A DNA stretch of 6,112 bases from DASPJQ01 sp035299065 (GTDB lineage Bacteria > Bacteroidota > Bacteroidia > Flavobacteriales_D > UBA2798), in assembly GCA_035299065.1 (NCBI GenBank), contig DATGXI010000083.1, forward strand, positions 1 to 6,112, in the 5' to 3' direction. Below are positions 1-5,622 of the stretch, piece by piece. The position numbers and the translations under genes were made by a program. The notes under the pieces are model-generated. The model saw only the letters and a list, made by a program, of their open reading frames with translations. It was not told where the DNA came from and did not search any database. Each line of letters begins with the position of its first letter. Positions within the stretch are counted from its first letter, which is position 1.

Positions 1-480
1 GTCAACGACATATTGATTGCCTGCCTGTATTTACCCAATGGAAATCCCGCTCCCGGCCCAAAATTCGATTACAAATTATCATGGTTCAAACGCCTGCACA
101 AACGTGCAAAGGCTTTAGTGAAAATGGATATTCCCGTTATACTCGCAGGCGATTTCAATGTTATTCCCACCGAAATGGATTGTCACAAACCATCAAGCTG
201 GGAAGACGATGCCTTGTTTTTCCCCGAATCGCGCAAAGCATACAAACAATTGGTTGACCAGGGATGGACCGATGCATTGCGCAAACTTTATCCCGATGAA
301 AAAATATTTACCTTCTGGGATTATTTCCGCAACGCGTGGACACGCAATGCCGGCATACGCATTGATCATTTTTTACTGAGCGAGCACATTGATAAACGCT
401 TGAAAAAAGCAGGTATTGATAAAGAAGTAAGGGGCTGGGAAAAAACAAGCGATCATGCCCCGGTGTGGATTGAGATCTGA
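1..480 (+). CDS. xth: Exodeoxyribonuclease III / AP endonuclease, C-terminal part (5' end outside window)
   Basis: Partial gene. The reading frame is open from base 1, giving 159 residues and a TGA stop. The product belongs to the ExoIII (Xth) branch of the endonuclease/exonuclease/phosphatase fold, which cuts the backbone at abasic sites and degrades one strand of duplex DNA 3' to 5' during base excision repair. Visible family motifs, in window numbering, are YLPNG (10-14, matching the active-site Tyr109 region of E. coli ExoIII), GDFNV (50-54, the catalytic Asp/Asn pair), WDYFRNAW followed by RIDHFLLS (106-127, the Trp and catalytic Asp region), and the terminal SDHAPVW (150-156, the catalytic Asp-His). 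By comparison with the 268-residue E. coli enzyme, roughly the first 100 residues are missing to the left. All catalytic residues expected in this half are present, so the enzyme should be active. An internal TTG at 13 is not the start, because the homology begins before it. Confidence 0.95.
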   Translation, partial: VNDILIACLYLPNGNPAPGPKFDYKLSWFKRLHKRAKALVKMDIPVILAGDFNVIPTEMDCHKPSSWEDDALFFPESRKAYKQLVDQGWTDALRKLYPDEKIFTFWDYFRNAWTRNAGIRIDHFLLSEHIDKRLKKAGIDKEVRGWEKTSDHAPVWIEI

Positions 481-572
481 AAAATTCAAAAACAACTTTT
501 CCATGAACAACAACAAAACAAGACGAATTTAAACAGCCAGACCGTTGGGAATTTGTTGCATGGCAAACGTTG

Positions 573-584
573 TTTTCGCGAAAA
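573..584. repeat. 12-bp perfect palindrome TTTTCGCGAAAA
   Basis: TTTTCGCGAAAA reads identically on both strands. It lies about 175 bases upstream of the SpoIIE-phosphatase start. A symmetric site of this kind could bind a dimeric regulator, but no family can be named and the distance to the gene is large. The palindrome is directly seen. Any operator role is speculation, and chance occurrence in AT-rich DNA is possible. Confidence 0.3.
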
Positions 585-744
585 TCATTGGAAACTATTT
601 TTAGTAAAAGGTTTTAGTGTTTTTTTAAAAAAAAAGGTATGCAACACGCGCTTTTGCTTTGCCCTTATTATCAATTGATACCTACCACTTAACATAAATT
701 TTTAAAAAGCTTGGGCGAAACCGCACCGACCTAAACTTTTTAGC

Positions 745-752
745 TATCTTTA
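745..752 (+). promoter_or_regulatory. Candidate Bacteroidota -7 element (TATCTTTA) next to the start codon
   Basis: TATCTTTA matches the Bacteroidota primary sigma-factor -7 consensus TAnnTTTG at all fixed positions except the last. It ends only six bases before the ATG at 759. If used, transcription would begin at or next to the start codon and the mRNA would be leaderless or nearly so. No TTTG-like -33 box is found at the expected 19-21 base spacing, which lowers confidence. An overlapping alternative (TTG at 711-713 paired with TAAACTTT at 732-739) is no better. Confidence 0.35.
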
Positions 753-758
753 AACCAC

Positions 759-2858
759 ATGGCACGTATTGCCGCACTGATCCTATTTCTCGTAACTAAC
801 GTTTTTGGCACTTATGCCCTGAACCGTGACAGCCTTATTGCCGTTACCAAAAGCAGCAAGCACTCCGACTCGGCCAAAACTTTCACCTACTGCGTTTTAT
901 TTGCCGATGCGCGTCCCACCGAAAAATTAAAAGTTGACAACTGGTACAAACAAGCCATCAAAATGGCCCGTGCCAACAAAGACCTGAGGCAATTGGGTGA
1001 ACTGCATAAAAGTTATGCAGAATACTACCGTTTTAAACTGAACGATTACGCTTCCTCTTTCAGGTATATTAACCTTGCCATTGATGCTTTTGTAGAAGGA
1101 CATCGCAATGTGGAGCTCATGTATGCTTACCATTTTTTAGCCCGTGATATTTTTGAACGCCTGGGATTGGTTGACGAAGCCATTGACGCCATGAAACGGT
1201 GCTGCCATTATGCAAAAACCGGTCGGGCAAGCGAATTATATTTTCGCTTATACGAACTTGGTTGGTACGAAACCGTAAACGATTTGGCCCAGGAAGGTTT
1301 CCAGCACTTGCGCGAATCATACCGCATTGTTAAACCCGGTGATCCGCTTCAAATGGAATTGCTCATTTGGATGGGAAACAGTTTCAGCCGCAGGCACGAT
1401 TATCAAACCGCCCTTCTCTACATCATGAAAGCAGCACGTTATGCTGACAGTGTACACGCCATTGTGCCCAAGTTTGACAGTTACCGTTATGCCGCTTATT
1501 GCCACCGCGAATTGGGCAACAAAGACACGGCTTATGCTTACATGAAACGCGCAACCAATTTCTACATTGAAAACAAAGATTATGACCGCATACATTACCT
1601 GGGAGCCGAATTGCTTAACTGGTATGTAAAAGATAAAAACCTGGCCGAAGCAAAAAAAATGGTTGATCTCCTGATTGACACAACCCATTTCAATTTCAAA
1701 TCACAGGAAGAATTGCGCAGTGCCGTTGACATGAGCCTGTACAAATATTACCTGGCTACAGGCGATTATAAAAAAGGTATCGTATACCTGAATGACTACC
1801 TTGAAACTGAAGATAGTGTAAAAAGCAGGAACGAGCGCCTTAACCTTGGCGAACAAAACCTGCGTCTTAATTTTTTAAAAGAACGCGAAATACAACGCCT
1901 TAAGCAAAAACAAAAGGAAAGCGAAGAGAGGGCCAGAGCCGATATACAGAAAAAGAAAATATGGCTGCTAATTGCCGGTGTAGGACTCGCCATCATTCTT
2001 TTAATCTTCAGCGTACGCAATACACGCCAGCGTAAAGCAGCCTACAAAGAAATAAGCCACCAGAAAAAGGAAGTGGAAACCCAAAAACAATTGGTTGAAA
2101 CAAGAAACAAGGAAGTAATGGACAGTATTCGTTACGCAAAACGCATACAAAATGCCTTGCTTGCACACAAGGAAAACCTAAACGAATTTATACCGCAAAA
2201 TTTTATTTATTTCAAACCAAAAGACATAGTAAGTGGCGATTTTTACTGGACAACCAAAATATCAAGTGGGCGCGATAAATTTTACCTGGGTGTGTGTGAC
2301 AGTACAGGTCACGGTGTGCCGGGTGCGTTCATGAGCTTGTTAAACATTGGTTTTTTAAGCGAAGCCATCAATGAAAAAGATATTTACGATCCGGGCAAAG
2401 TTCTTGACCACGTGCGCACACGCCTCATTAAAACCATAAGTACCGAAGGACAGAAAGACGGATTTGACGGTGTGCTCATGTGTTATGACCCCACTAAACT
2501 GACCATTACCTATACAGGTGCCAACATTGCTCCTTATCATGTTTCGGGCGGCAAAATTACGCGCCTTGCCTATGACCGCATTCCTGTTGGAAAAAGCGAT
2601 GTGTTGAAACCATTCAATGTACACACCCTTACTGTTCAGAAAGGCGATTGCATATACATTACCACTGACGGTTTCATTGACCAGTTTGGTGGCGACAAAG
2701 GCCGTAAGTTCATGAGTGCAAACCTCGAAAAATTACTGATTGAAAATTATCATTTACCCATGCAGGAACAAATGCATTTACTGGACAAAGCATTTGTTGA
2801 CTGGAAAGGCGATTTTGAGCAAATTGACGATGTGTGCGTTGTAGGCTTCACCGTTTAG
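759..2858 (+). CDS. TPR-like / transmembrane / SpoIIE-type (PP2C) serine phosphatase sensor protein
   Basis: This 699-residue membrane protein probably senses a signal outside the cytoplasm and dephosphorylates a Ser/Thr-phosphorylated partner inside, as in anti-sigma-antagonist partner switching. Residues 1-20 look like a signal peptide. Residues 60-350 form a helical TPR-like array (for example DYQTALLYIMKAARYADS at 214-231). Residues 355-400 are charged coiled coil, 401-419 form one transmembrane helix, and 421-468 are coiled coil ending in YAKRIQNALL, a linker typical of Bacteroidota SpoIIE proteins. The phosphatase occupies about 480-699: SGDFYW (492-497), DSTGHGVPGAFMS (514-526), TDGF (636-639) and QIDDV (688-692), so the metal-binding acidic residues Asp494, Asp514, Asp637 and Asp691 are all present. 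The gene appears monocistronic, with long gaps on both sides. The target protein is not encoded here. ATG 759 is chosen because it directly precedes the signal peptide; no Shine-Dalgarno sequence is present. Confidence 0.9.
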   Translation: MARIAALILFLVTNVFGTYALNRDSLIAVTKSSKHSDSAKTFTYCVLFADARPTEKLKVDNWYKQAIKMARANKDLRQLGELHKSYAEYYRFKLNDYASSFRYINLAIDAFVEGHRNVELMYAYHFLARDIFERLGLVDEAIDAMKRCCHYAKTGRASELYFRLYELGWYETVNDLAQEGFQHLRESYRIVKPGDPLQMELLIWMGNSFSRRHDYQTALLYIMKAARYADSVHAIVPKFDSYRYAAYCHRELGNKDTAYAYMKRATNFYIENKDYDRIHYLGAELLNWYVKDKNLAEAKKMVDLLIDTTHFNFKSQEELRSAVDMSLYKYYLATGDYKKGIVYLNDYLETEDSVKSRNERLNLGEQNLRLNFLKEREIQRLKQKQKESEERARADIQKKKIWLLIAGVGLAIILLIFSVRNTRQRKAAYKEISHQKKEVETQKQLVETRNKEVMDSIRYAKRIQNALLAHKENLNEFIPQNFIYFKPKDIVSGDFYWTTKISSGRDKFYLGVCDSTGHGVPGAFMSLLNIGFLSEAINEKDIYDPGKVLDHVRTRLIKTISTEGQKDGFDGVLMCYDPTKLTITYTGANIAPYHVSGGKITRLAYDRIPVGKSDVLKPFNVHTLTVQKGDCIYITTDGFIDQFGGDKGRKFMSANLEKLLIENYHLPMQEQMHLLDKAFVDWKGDFEQIDDVCVVGFTV

Positions 2859-3001
2859 CACATTCCTGCCGCTGCCTATTGCCCACTCCTCAACCTTCCC
2901 GCAAGATCAATAAATTTCACGTTTTTTCCCTCTGAAACCAACCTAATTCCCTGCCCTTCAAACCGTTCATAAACTCCCTGTTTTACTGGTTCCTAAATCC
3001 T

Positions 3002-3009
3002 TATATTCG
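3002..3009 (+). promoter_or_regulatory. Possible weak -7 element (TATATTCG) upstream of the ternary-system genes
   Basis: TATATTCG matches TAnnTTTG at five of six fixed positions and would give a leader of about 35 bases before the ATG at 3051. No good TTTG box lies at the right distance upstream. The element is enclosed by the short inverted repeat GGTTC (2988-2992) / GAACC (3015-3019), an arrangement that would suit an operator over a promoter. Both elements are short enough to arise by chance. Confidence 0.25.
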
Positions 3010-3035
3010 TAACTGAACCGCACTGCAATTTTAAT

Positions 3036-3046
3036 GTACCGGGTAC
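3036..3046. repeat. Short inverted repeat GTACC-G-GGTAC next to the start at 3051
   Basis: Two five-base arms (3036-3040 and 3042-3046) pair perfectly around one central base and end four bases before the ATG. The loop is too small for an RNA hairpin of the full stem, so a protein-binding site is likelier than an RNA structure. It has little statistical weight alone. Confidence 0.25.
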
Positions 3047-3050
3047 GTGA

Positions 3051-3674
3051 ATGACAACTTATTATTTAAATATGCTCCAGCATTTATACCAGCGCGAGGA
3101 AATCATCCTCTACTGCAACCTGCTTGAGATTCCGCGCGAAGAAAAAATTGCGGTTAATTTATTTTGCCAGAACATGTATGAAAACGAGTGCTGGGACTAT
3201 CCGCATAAAGCACCTGCCTTTCATGCCGAAGCCGCTGCATGGGCCGCACAAACCGTGTATTTATCGGCACAGCTCATGTTATACCGCAACAATAAACCTG
3301 GGGATTTGCAGGCGTTGATGCAACCGTTTACAGGTGAAATAAGTGCCAGCTCCATGTTAAGTGCCGATTTGTTTTTGCGTTTTTTACCCGATGTGCTGGT
3401 GCATTTAAAAATGATAGAGTTTGACGATGCTTTACCGGCCATACTGGAAGGTTTTTTAAAAACGTTTCATTATTCAGGTGTCCGCCACGATTTGAACCTT
3501 GATGAACTGGATTTTACTGTTGTTGAAAAAGACGCTTGCCTAAGGCAATTATATGTAAACCGCATTATAAAAGAAAAGAAAACACGCCTGGCCAATCACC
3601 CTGCCCTTGCGGCACATGTAAAAGCAAGTTTAGGAAATTATAAAAAAGAACTATTTAATGAATTGGTGAATTAA
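3051..3674 (+). CDS. Alpha-helical accessory protein of a MoxR-vWA-beta-propeller (bpX) type system
   Basis: This 207-residue protein has no signal peptide or membrane helix and is predicted to be cytoplasmic and mostly helical. Recognisable blocks are AEAAAWAAQTVYLSAQLMLYRN (59-80), SMLSADLFLRFLPDV (101-115), HYSGV (140-144) and CLRQLYVNRIIKEK (163-176). From memory, blocks of this kind (SADL.LRFLPD, YSGV, LRQLYV.R.I) occur in a small protein encoded next to MoxR genes in the bpX ternary systems, but I cannot say which bpX number applies. It carries no obvious catalytic motif and may be a scaffold or adaptor. It lies upstream of the MoxR gene on the same strand with an 85-base gap, so co-transcription is likely but not certain. 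The ATG at 3051 is the first start in frame; Met8 at 3072 is a possible alternative. It is otherwise a hypothetical protein. Confidence 0.8.
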   Translation: MTTYYLNMLQHLYQREEIILYCNLLEIPREEKIAVNLFCQNMYENECWDYPHKAPAFHAEAAAWAAQTVYLSAQLMLYRNNKPGDLQALMQPFTGEISASSMLSADLFLRFLPDVLVHLKMIEFDDALPAILEGFLKTFHYSGVRHDLNLDELDFTVVEKDACLRQLYVNRIIKEKKTRLANHPALAAHVKASLGNYKKELFNELVN

Positions 3675-3702
3675 ATTAACCAAAAAGAATTAAAAAAATA
3701 CC

Positions 3703-3744
3703 CTTTGTGCTACTTTGTGACTTAGTGTCTTCGTGGCTTCGTGG
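3703..3744 (+). repeat. Five tandem CTTnGTGn units upstream of the MoxR gene
   Basis: Five consecutive degenerate copies of an 8-base unit are seen: CTTTGTGC (plus TA), CTTTGTGA, CTTAGTGT, CTTCGTGG and CTTCGTGG. An A-run (746-752 of the 3000s block) follows, and the MoxR ATG lies 15 bases after the array. I recall similar 'CTTTGTG...CTTCGTGG' strings recurring between genes in Bacteroidota genomes, but cannot check that here. The array fills about half of the 85-base gap. It could be a dispersed repeat, a leader element affecting translation, or a binding site for several regulator copies. CTTTGTG also partly resembles the TTTG promoter box. Confidence 0.7.
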
Positions 3745-3759
3745 CAAAAAAACAAGATT

Positions 3760-4890
3760 ATGAATAAAACAGAAAACCTGAACAACGTACTCAATCATGT
3801 GAAAGAGGCCTTCATTGGCAAAAACGAGATCATTGATCTTTTGGGAATAGCCCTTATAGCCCGTGAAAATGCATTTTTACTTGGCCCTCCGGGAACAGCC
3901 AAAAGCGCCATTATACGCGAACTTTCCACCTGTGTTGAAGGAGGCAAAAATTTTGAATATCTGTTAACACGCTTTACCGAACCCAACGAGATTTTTGGTC
4001 CCTTTGACATTCGAAAATTAAAAGACGGTGAACTGGTAACTAATACCGAAGGCATGATGCCCGAAGCGGCACTTGTTTTTCTTGACGAAATTTTTAACGC
4101 CAATTCGGCTATCTTAAATAGCTTGTTAATGGCCCTGAATGAAAAAATATTCCGCAGGGGAAAAGAATCGCGCAAATTACCAGCACTCATGTTTGTTGGG
4201 GCCAGCAATATTTTACCGGAAGACGAAGCCTTGAACGCGTTGCTTGACCGTTTTCTCATTCGTGTAAAATGTGACTACGTTGATCCCGATATGCTTGACC
4301 AGGTATTGCTGGCAGGATGGAAACTGGAAAACAATACCGAGCGCAAAAAGCCGGTAGTTACACCCGATGAAATTCGCGAACTTCAAAAAATGGCACGTAC
4401 GGTTGACTTATCGCCCATACGCAAACAATATGTTGACCTGGTTCACAATTTACGCAATACGGGCATTAAAGTTTCCGATCGGAGAGCTGTTAAAATCCAG
4501 AACCTGGTTGCAGCAAGTGCTTTGATGTGCGGCCGTACCGAAGCAACGGTAAGCGATTTGTGGGTCATGAAATACATTTGGGATACCGAGGAGCAAATTG
4601 AAATACTGGCAGGCATTATTGATACCATCATCAGCAAAGATGAATCAACGGCCATTCACCCGCAAGCCATGTTCAACAAAGTTCCAAACCCCGAAGAAAT
4701 AATAAAGGAAGTAACCATACTCAAAGAAAAATGGAACAGCAATGGTTTGGCTTTTGAAGAACAAAATGTGATCAAAGATAAATTGCGCTATTTGCAAACA
4801 CGCGCCAACTGGATTAAGAACAACGAACACAAAACACATATACAAACCGAAATTGAGGGTTTGTGGCATACGATTTTGCAAACCATATGA
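3760..4890 (+). CDS. MoxR-family AAA+ ATPase, RavA-like
   Basis: This 376-residue AAA+ ATPase is of the MoxR group, whose members form hexameric rings that remodel partner proteins, usually through a vWA protein. In order: Walker A GPPGTAKS (42-49); YLLTRFTEPNEIFGPFDI (67-84), a segment closely resembling E. coli RavA; Walker B LVFLDE (105-110); sensor 1 GASN (147-150); arginine finger in LLDRF (161-165); and sensor 2 in SDRR (239-242). All catalytic parts are intact. Residues 310-376 form a charged helical tail that may bind partners. An in-frame GTG at 3733 would add nine residues, but it falls inside the CTTnGTGn array; the ATG at 3760, before conserved sequence, is preferred. The stop overlaps the next start (ATGA). 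It is probably the motor of the ternary system; a RavA-ViaA type role is the alternative. Confidence 0.93.
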   Translation: MNKTENLNNVLNHVKEAFIGKNEIIDLLGIALIARENAFLLGPPGTAKSAIIRELSTCVEGGKNFEYLLTRFTEPNEIFGPFDIRKLKDGELVTNTEGMMPEAALVFLDEIFNANSAILNSLLMALNEKIFRRGKESRKLPALMFVGASNILPEDEALNALLDRFLIRVKCDYVDPDMLDQVLLAGWKLENNTERKKPVVTPDEIRELQKMARTVDLSPIRKQYVDLVHNLRNTGIKVSDRRAVKIQNLVAASALMCGRTEATVSDLWVMKYIWDTEEQIEILAGIIDTIISKDESTAIHPQAMFNKVPNPEEIIKEVTILKEKWNSNGLAFEEQNVIKDKLRYLQTRANWIKNNEHKTHIQTEIEGLWHTILQTI

Positions 4891-5621
4891 GTTACTATTT
4901 AAAAACGGCTGTACAGCACAAGGACAATCTTGGTGGCATCAGGCATTGGAGCAATCCAAAAATTGGCTTTGATGGAAATACCATTTGGATAAAAGACCTG
5001 GACTATGCGCAAATAAACAGCGTTGATGTTAAAAGTATACCGTATTGCGAGCTGTTCGAGGAAAAAAACGGCAAACTGCATCGCCTTGGAAGCAGTTTAC
5101 CCAGTATGAATGCCCCCTCCTGTTTATGGACACCCATGGACCGTGGATTACCAGTTGAATTACCAACCTACAACAATAATTTTTTTGAAACCGAACAAAA
5201 AATTGAAATAAAACTGGTGCAAAGTGAAATGGAACGTGAAGCATTTGGCATGCTGGTTTCGCTCAAAACCCTTGGCGAATATTTGGAATCAGCCCCCGAT
5301 GTGCGCACACAAAAACTGCAATGGATGATTGTGGATGACAACAAGGCACTGATTGTTGGCACACCGCTTTTACCCCTGCGCGGAACCGCTTACTGGCGCA
5401 TACAACGTTTTTTAATACCAACAGGATTTGATTTTGATGTACACAGTTTAACACCTGTATTAAATAATGTATTAAATCAGTATGGCGATAAAATTATTGT
5501 GTGGGAACCAACGGGAGGATGTTTTGCCGTGTCGGTTTCCCAACTGGCCCCACTCAGCTTAAGTTCATACCGTATAACAACTTCACCCGGGCAATACAAA
5601 ACATTGCCCGTTTACAATTAG
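4887..5621 (+). CDS. bpX-type accessory protein of the MoxR ternary system (possibly bpX2)
   Basis: This 244-residue protein has no signal peptide or membrane helix and appears soluble and rich in beta strands. The most distinctive segment is LLPLRGTAYWRIQRFLIPTG followed by FDF (161-183). From memory, a pattern close to 'LPL.G.AYW..G.FLLPAGYDFE' marks the domain annotated as bpX2 of MoxR-vWA-beta-propeller ternary systems. A second block, residues 34-74 (WIKDLDY through LGSSLPSM), also looks conserved. No catalytic motif is evident, and the biochemical role is unknown. The start at 4887 is fixed by the ATGA overlap with the MoxR gene, implying translational coupling and roughly matched dosage. 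A GTG at 4863 in frame would add eight residues inside the MoxR gene and is less likely. The stop is one base before the next start. Confidence 0.85.
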   Translation: MSYYLKTAVQHKDNLGGIRHWSNPKIGFDGNTIWIKDLDYAQINSVDVKSIPYCELFEEKNGKLHRLGSSLPSMNAPSCLWTPMDRGLPVELPTYNNNFFETEQKIEIKLVQSEMEREAFGMLVSLKTLGEYLESAPDVRTQKLQWMIVDDNKALIVGTPLLPLRGTAYWRIQRFLIPTGFDFDVHSLTPVLNNVLNQYGDKIIVWEPTGGCFAVSVSQLAPLSLSSYRITTSPGQYKTLPVYN

Positions 5622-5622
5622 G

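Larger units (their letters stand above)
481..758. other. AT-rich intergenic region between xth and the SpoIIE-phosphatase gene
   Basis: This 278-base stretch has no plausible gene on either strand. It is A/T-rich and contains two short perfect palindromes (573-584 and the T7/A9 run at 620-635), with a candidate -7 promoter element at its right end. I see no tRNA, riboswitch or GC-stem plus U-tract terminator after the xth stop codon. Confidence 0.7.
2859..3050. other. Intergenic region, 192 bases, before the ternary-system genes
   Basis: No open reading frame or RNA gene is apparent, and there is no GC-rich stem followed by a T-run to end the SpoIIE-phosphatase transcript. The region holds the candidate -7 element and the two short inverted repeats listed separately. 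It is the natural place for the promoter of the downstream gene set. Confidence 0.6.

Noticed and set aside
620..635. T7/A9 run as a transcription terminator
   Set aside because: It is self-complementary but has no GC-containing stem, and the T-run precedes the A-run instead of following a hairpin. It is more likely an AT-rich spacer.
1317..1688. 123-residue ORF on the - strand inside the SpoIIE-phosphatase gene
   Set aside because: It is antisense to the TPR-like region, whose + strand frame is clearly coding. The translation is Val/Ile/Phe-rich with no recognisable motif.
759..2858. Histidine kinase instead of phosphatase
   Set aside because: The TPR-TM-coiled-coil layout also occurs in Bacteroidota histidine kinases, but there is no H-box or HATPase motif. 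The C-terminal domain has SpoIIE signatures (SGDFYW, DSTGHGVPGAF, TDGF, DDV).
3703..3744. CRISPR-like array
   Set aside because: Units are 8 bases long, directly adjacent and without unique spacers; no cas gene is in the window.
3733..3759. GTG start adding nine residues to the MoxR protein
   Set aside because: The GTG is part of the CTTnGTGn array and the added residues (MASWQKNKI) look unconserved. The ATG at 3760 begins the normal MoxR N-terminus.
3795..4259. 154-residue ORF on the - strand inside the MoxR gene
   Set aside because: It is a shadow of the MoxR coding frame, is Ser/Arg/Lys-rich, and shows no domain motif.
4863..4886. GTG start adding eight residues to the 244-residue protein
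   Set aside because: The ATG at 4887 forms the common ATGA stop-start overlap with the MoxR gene, and the extra residues lie wholly within the MoxR coding sequence.
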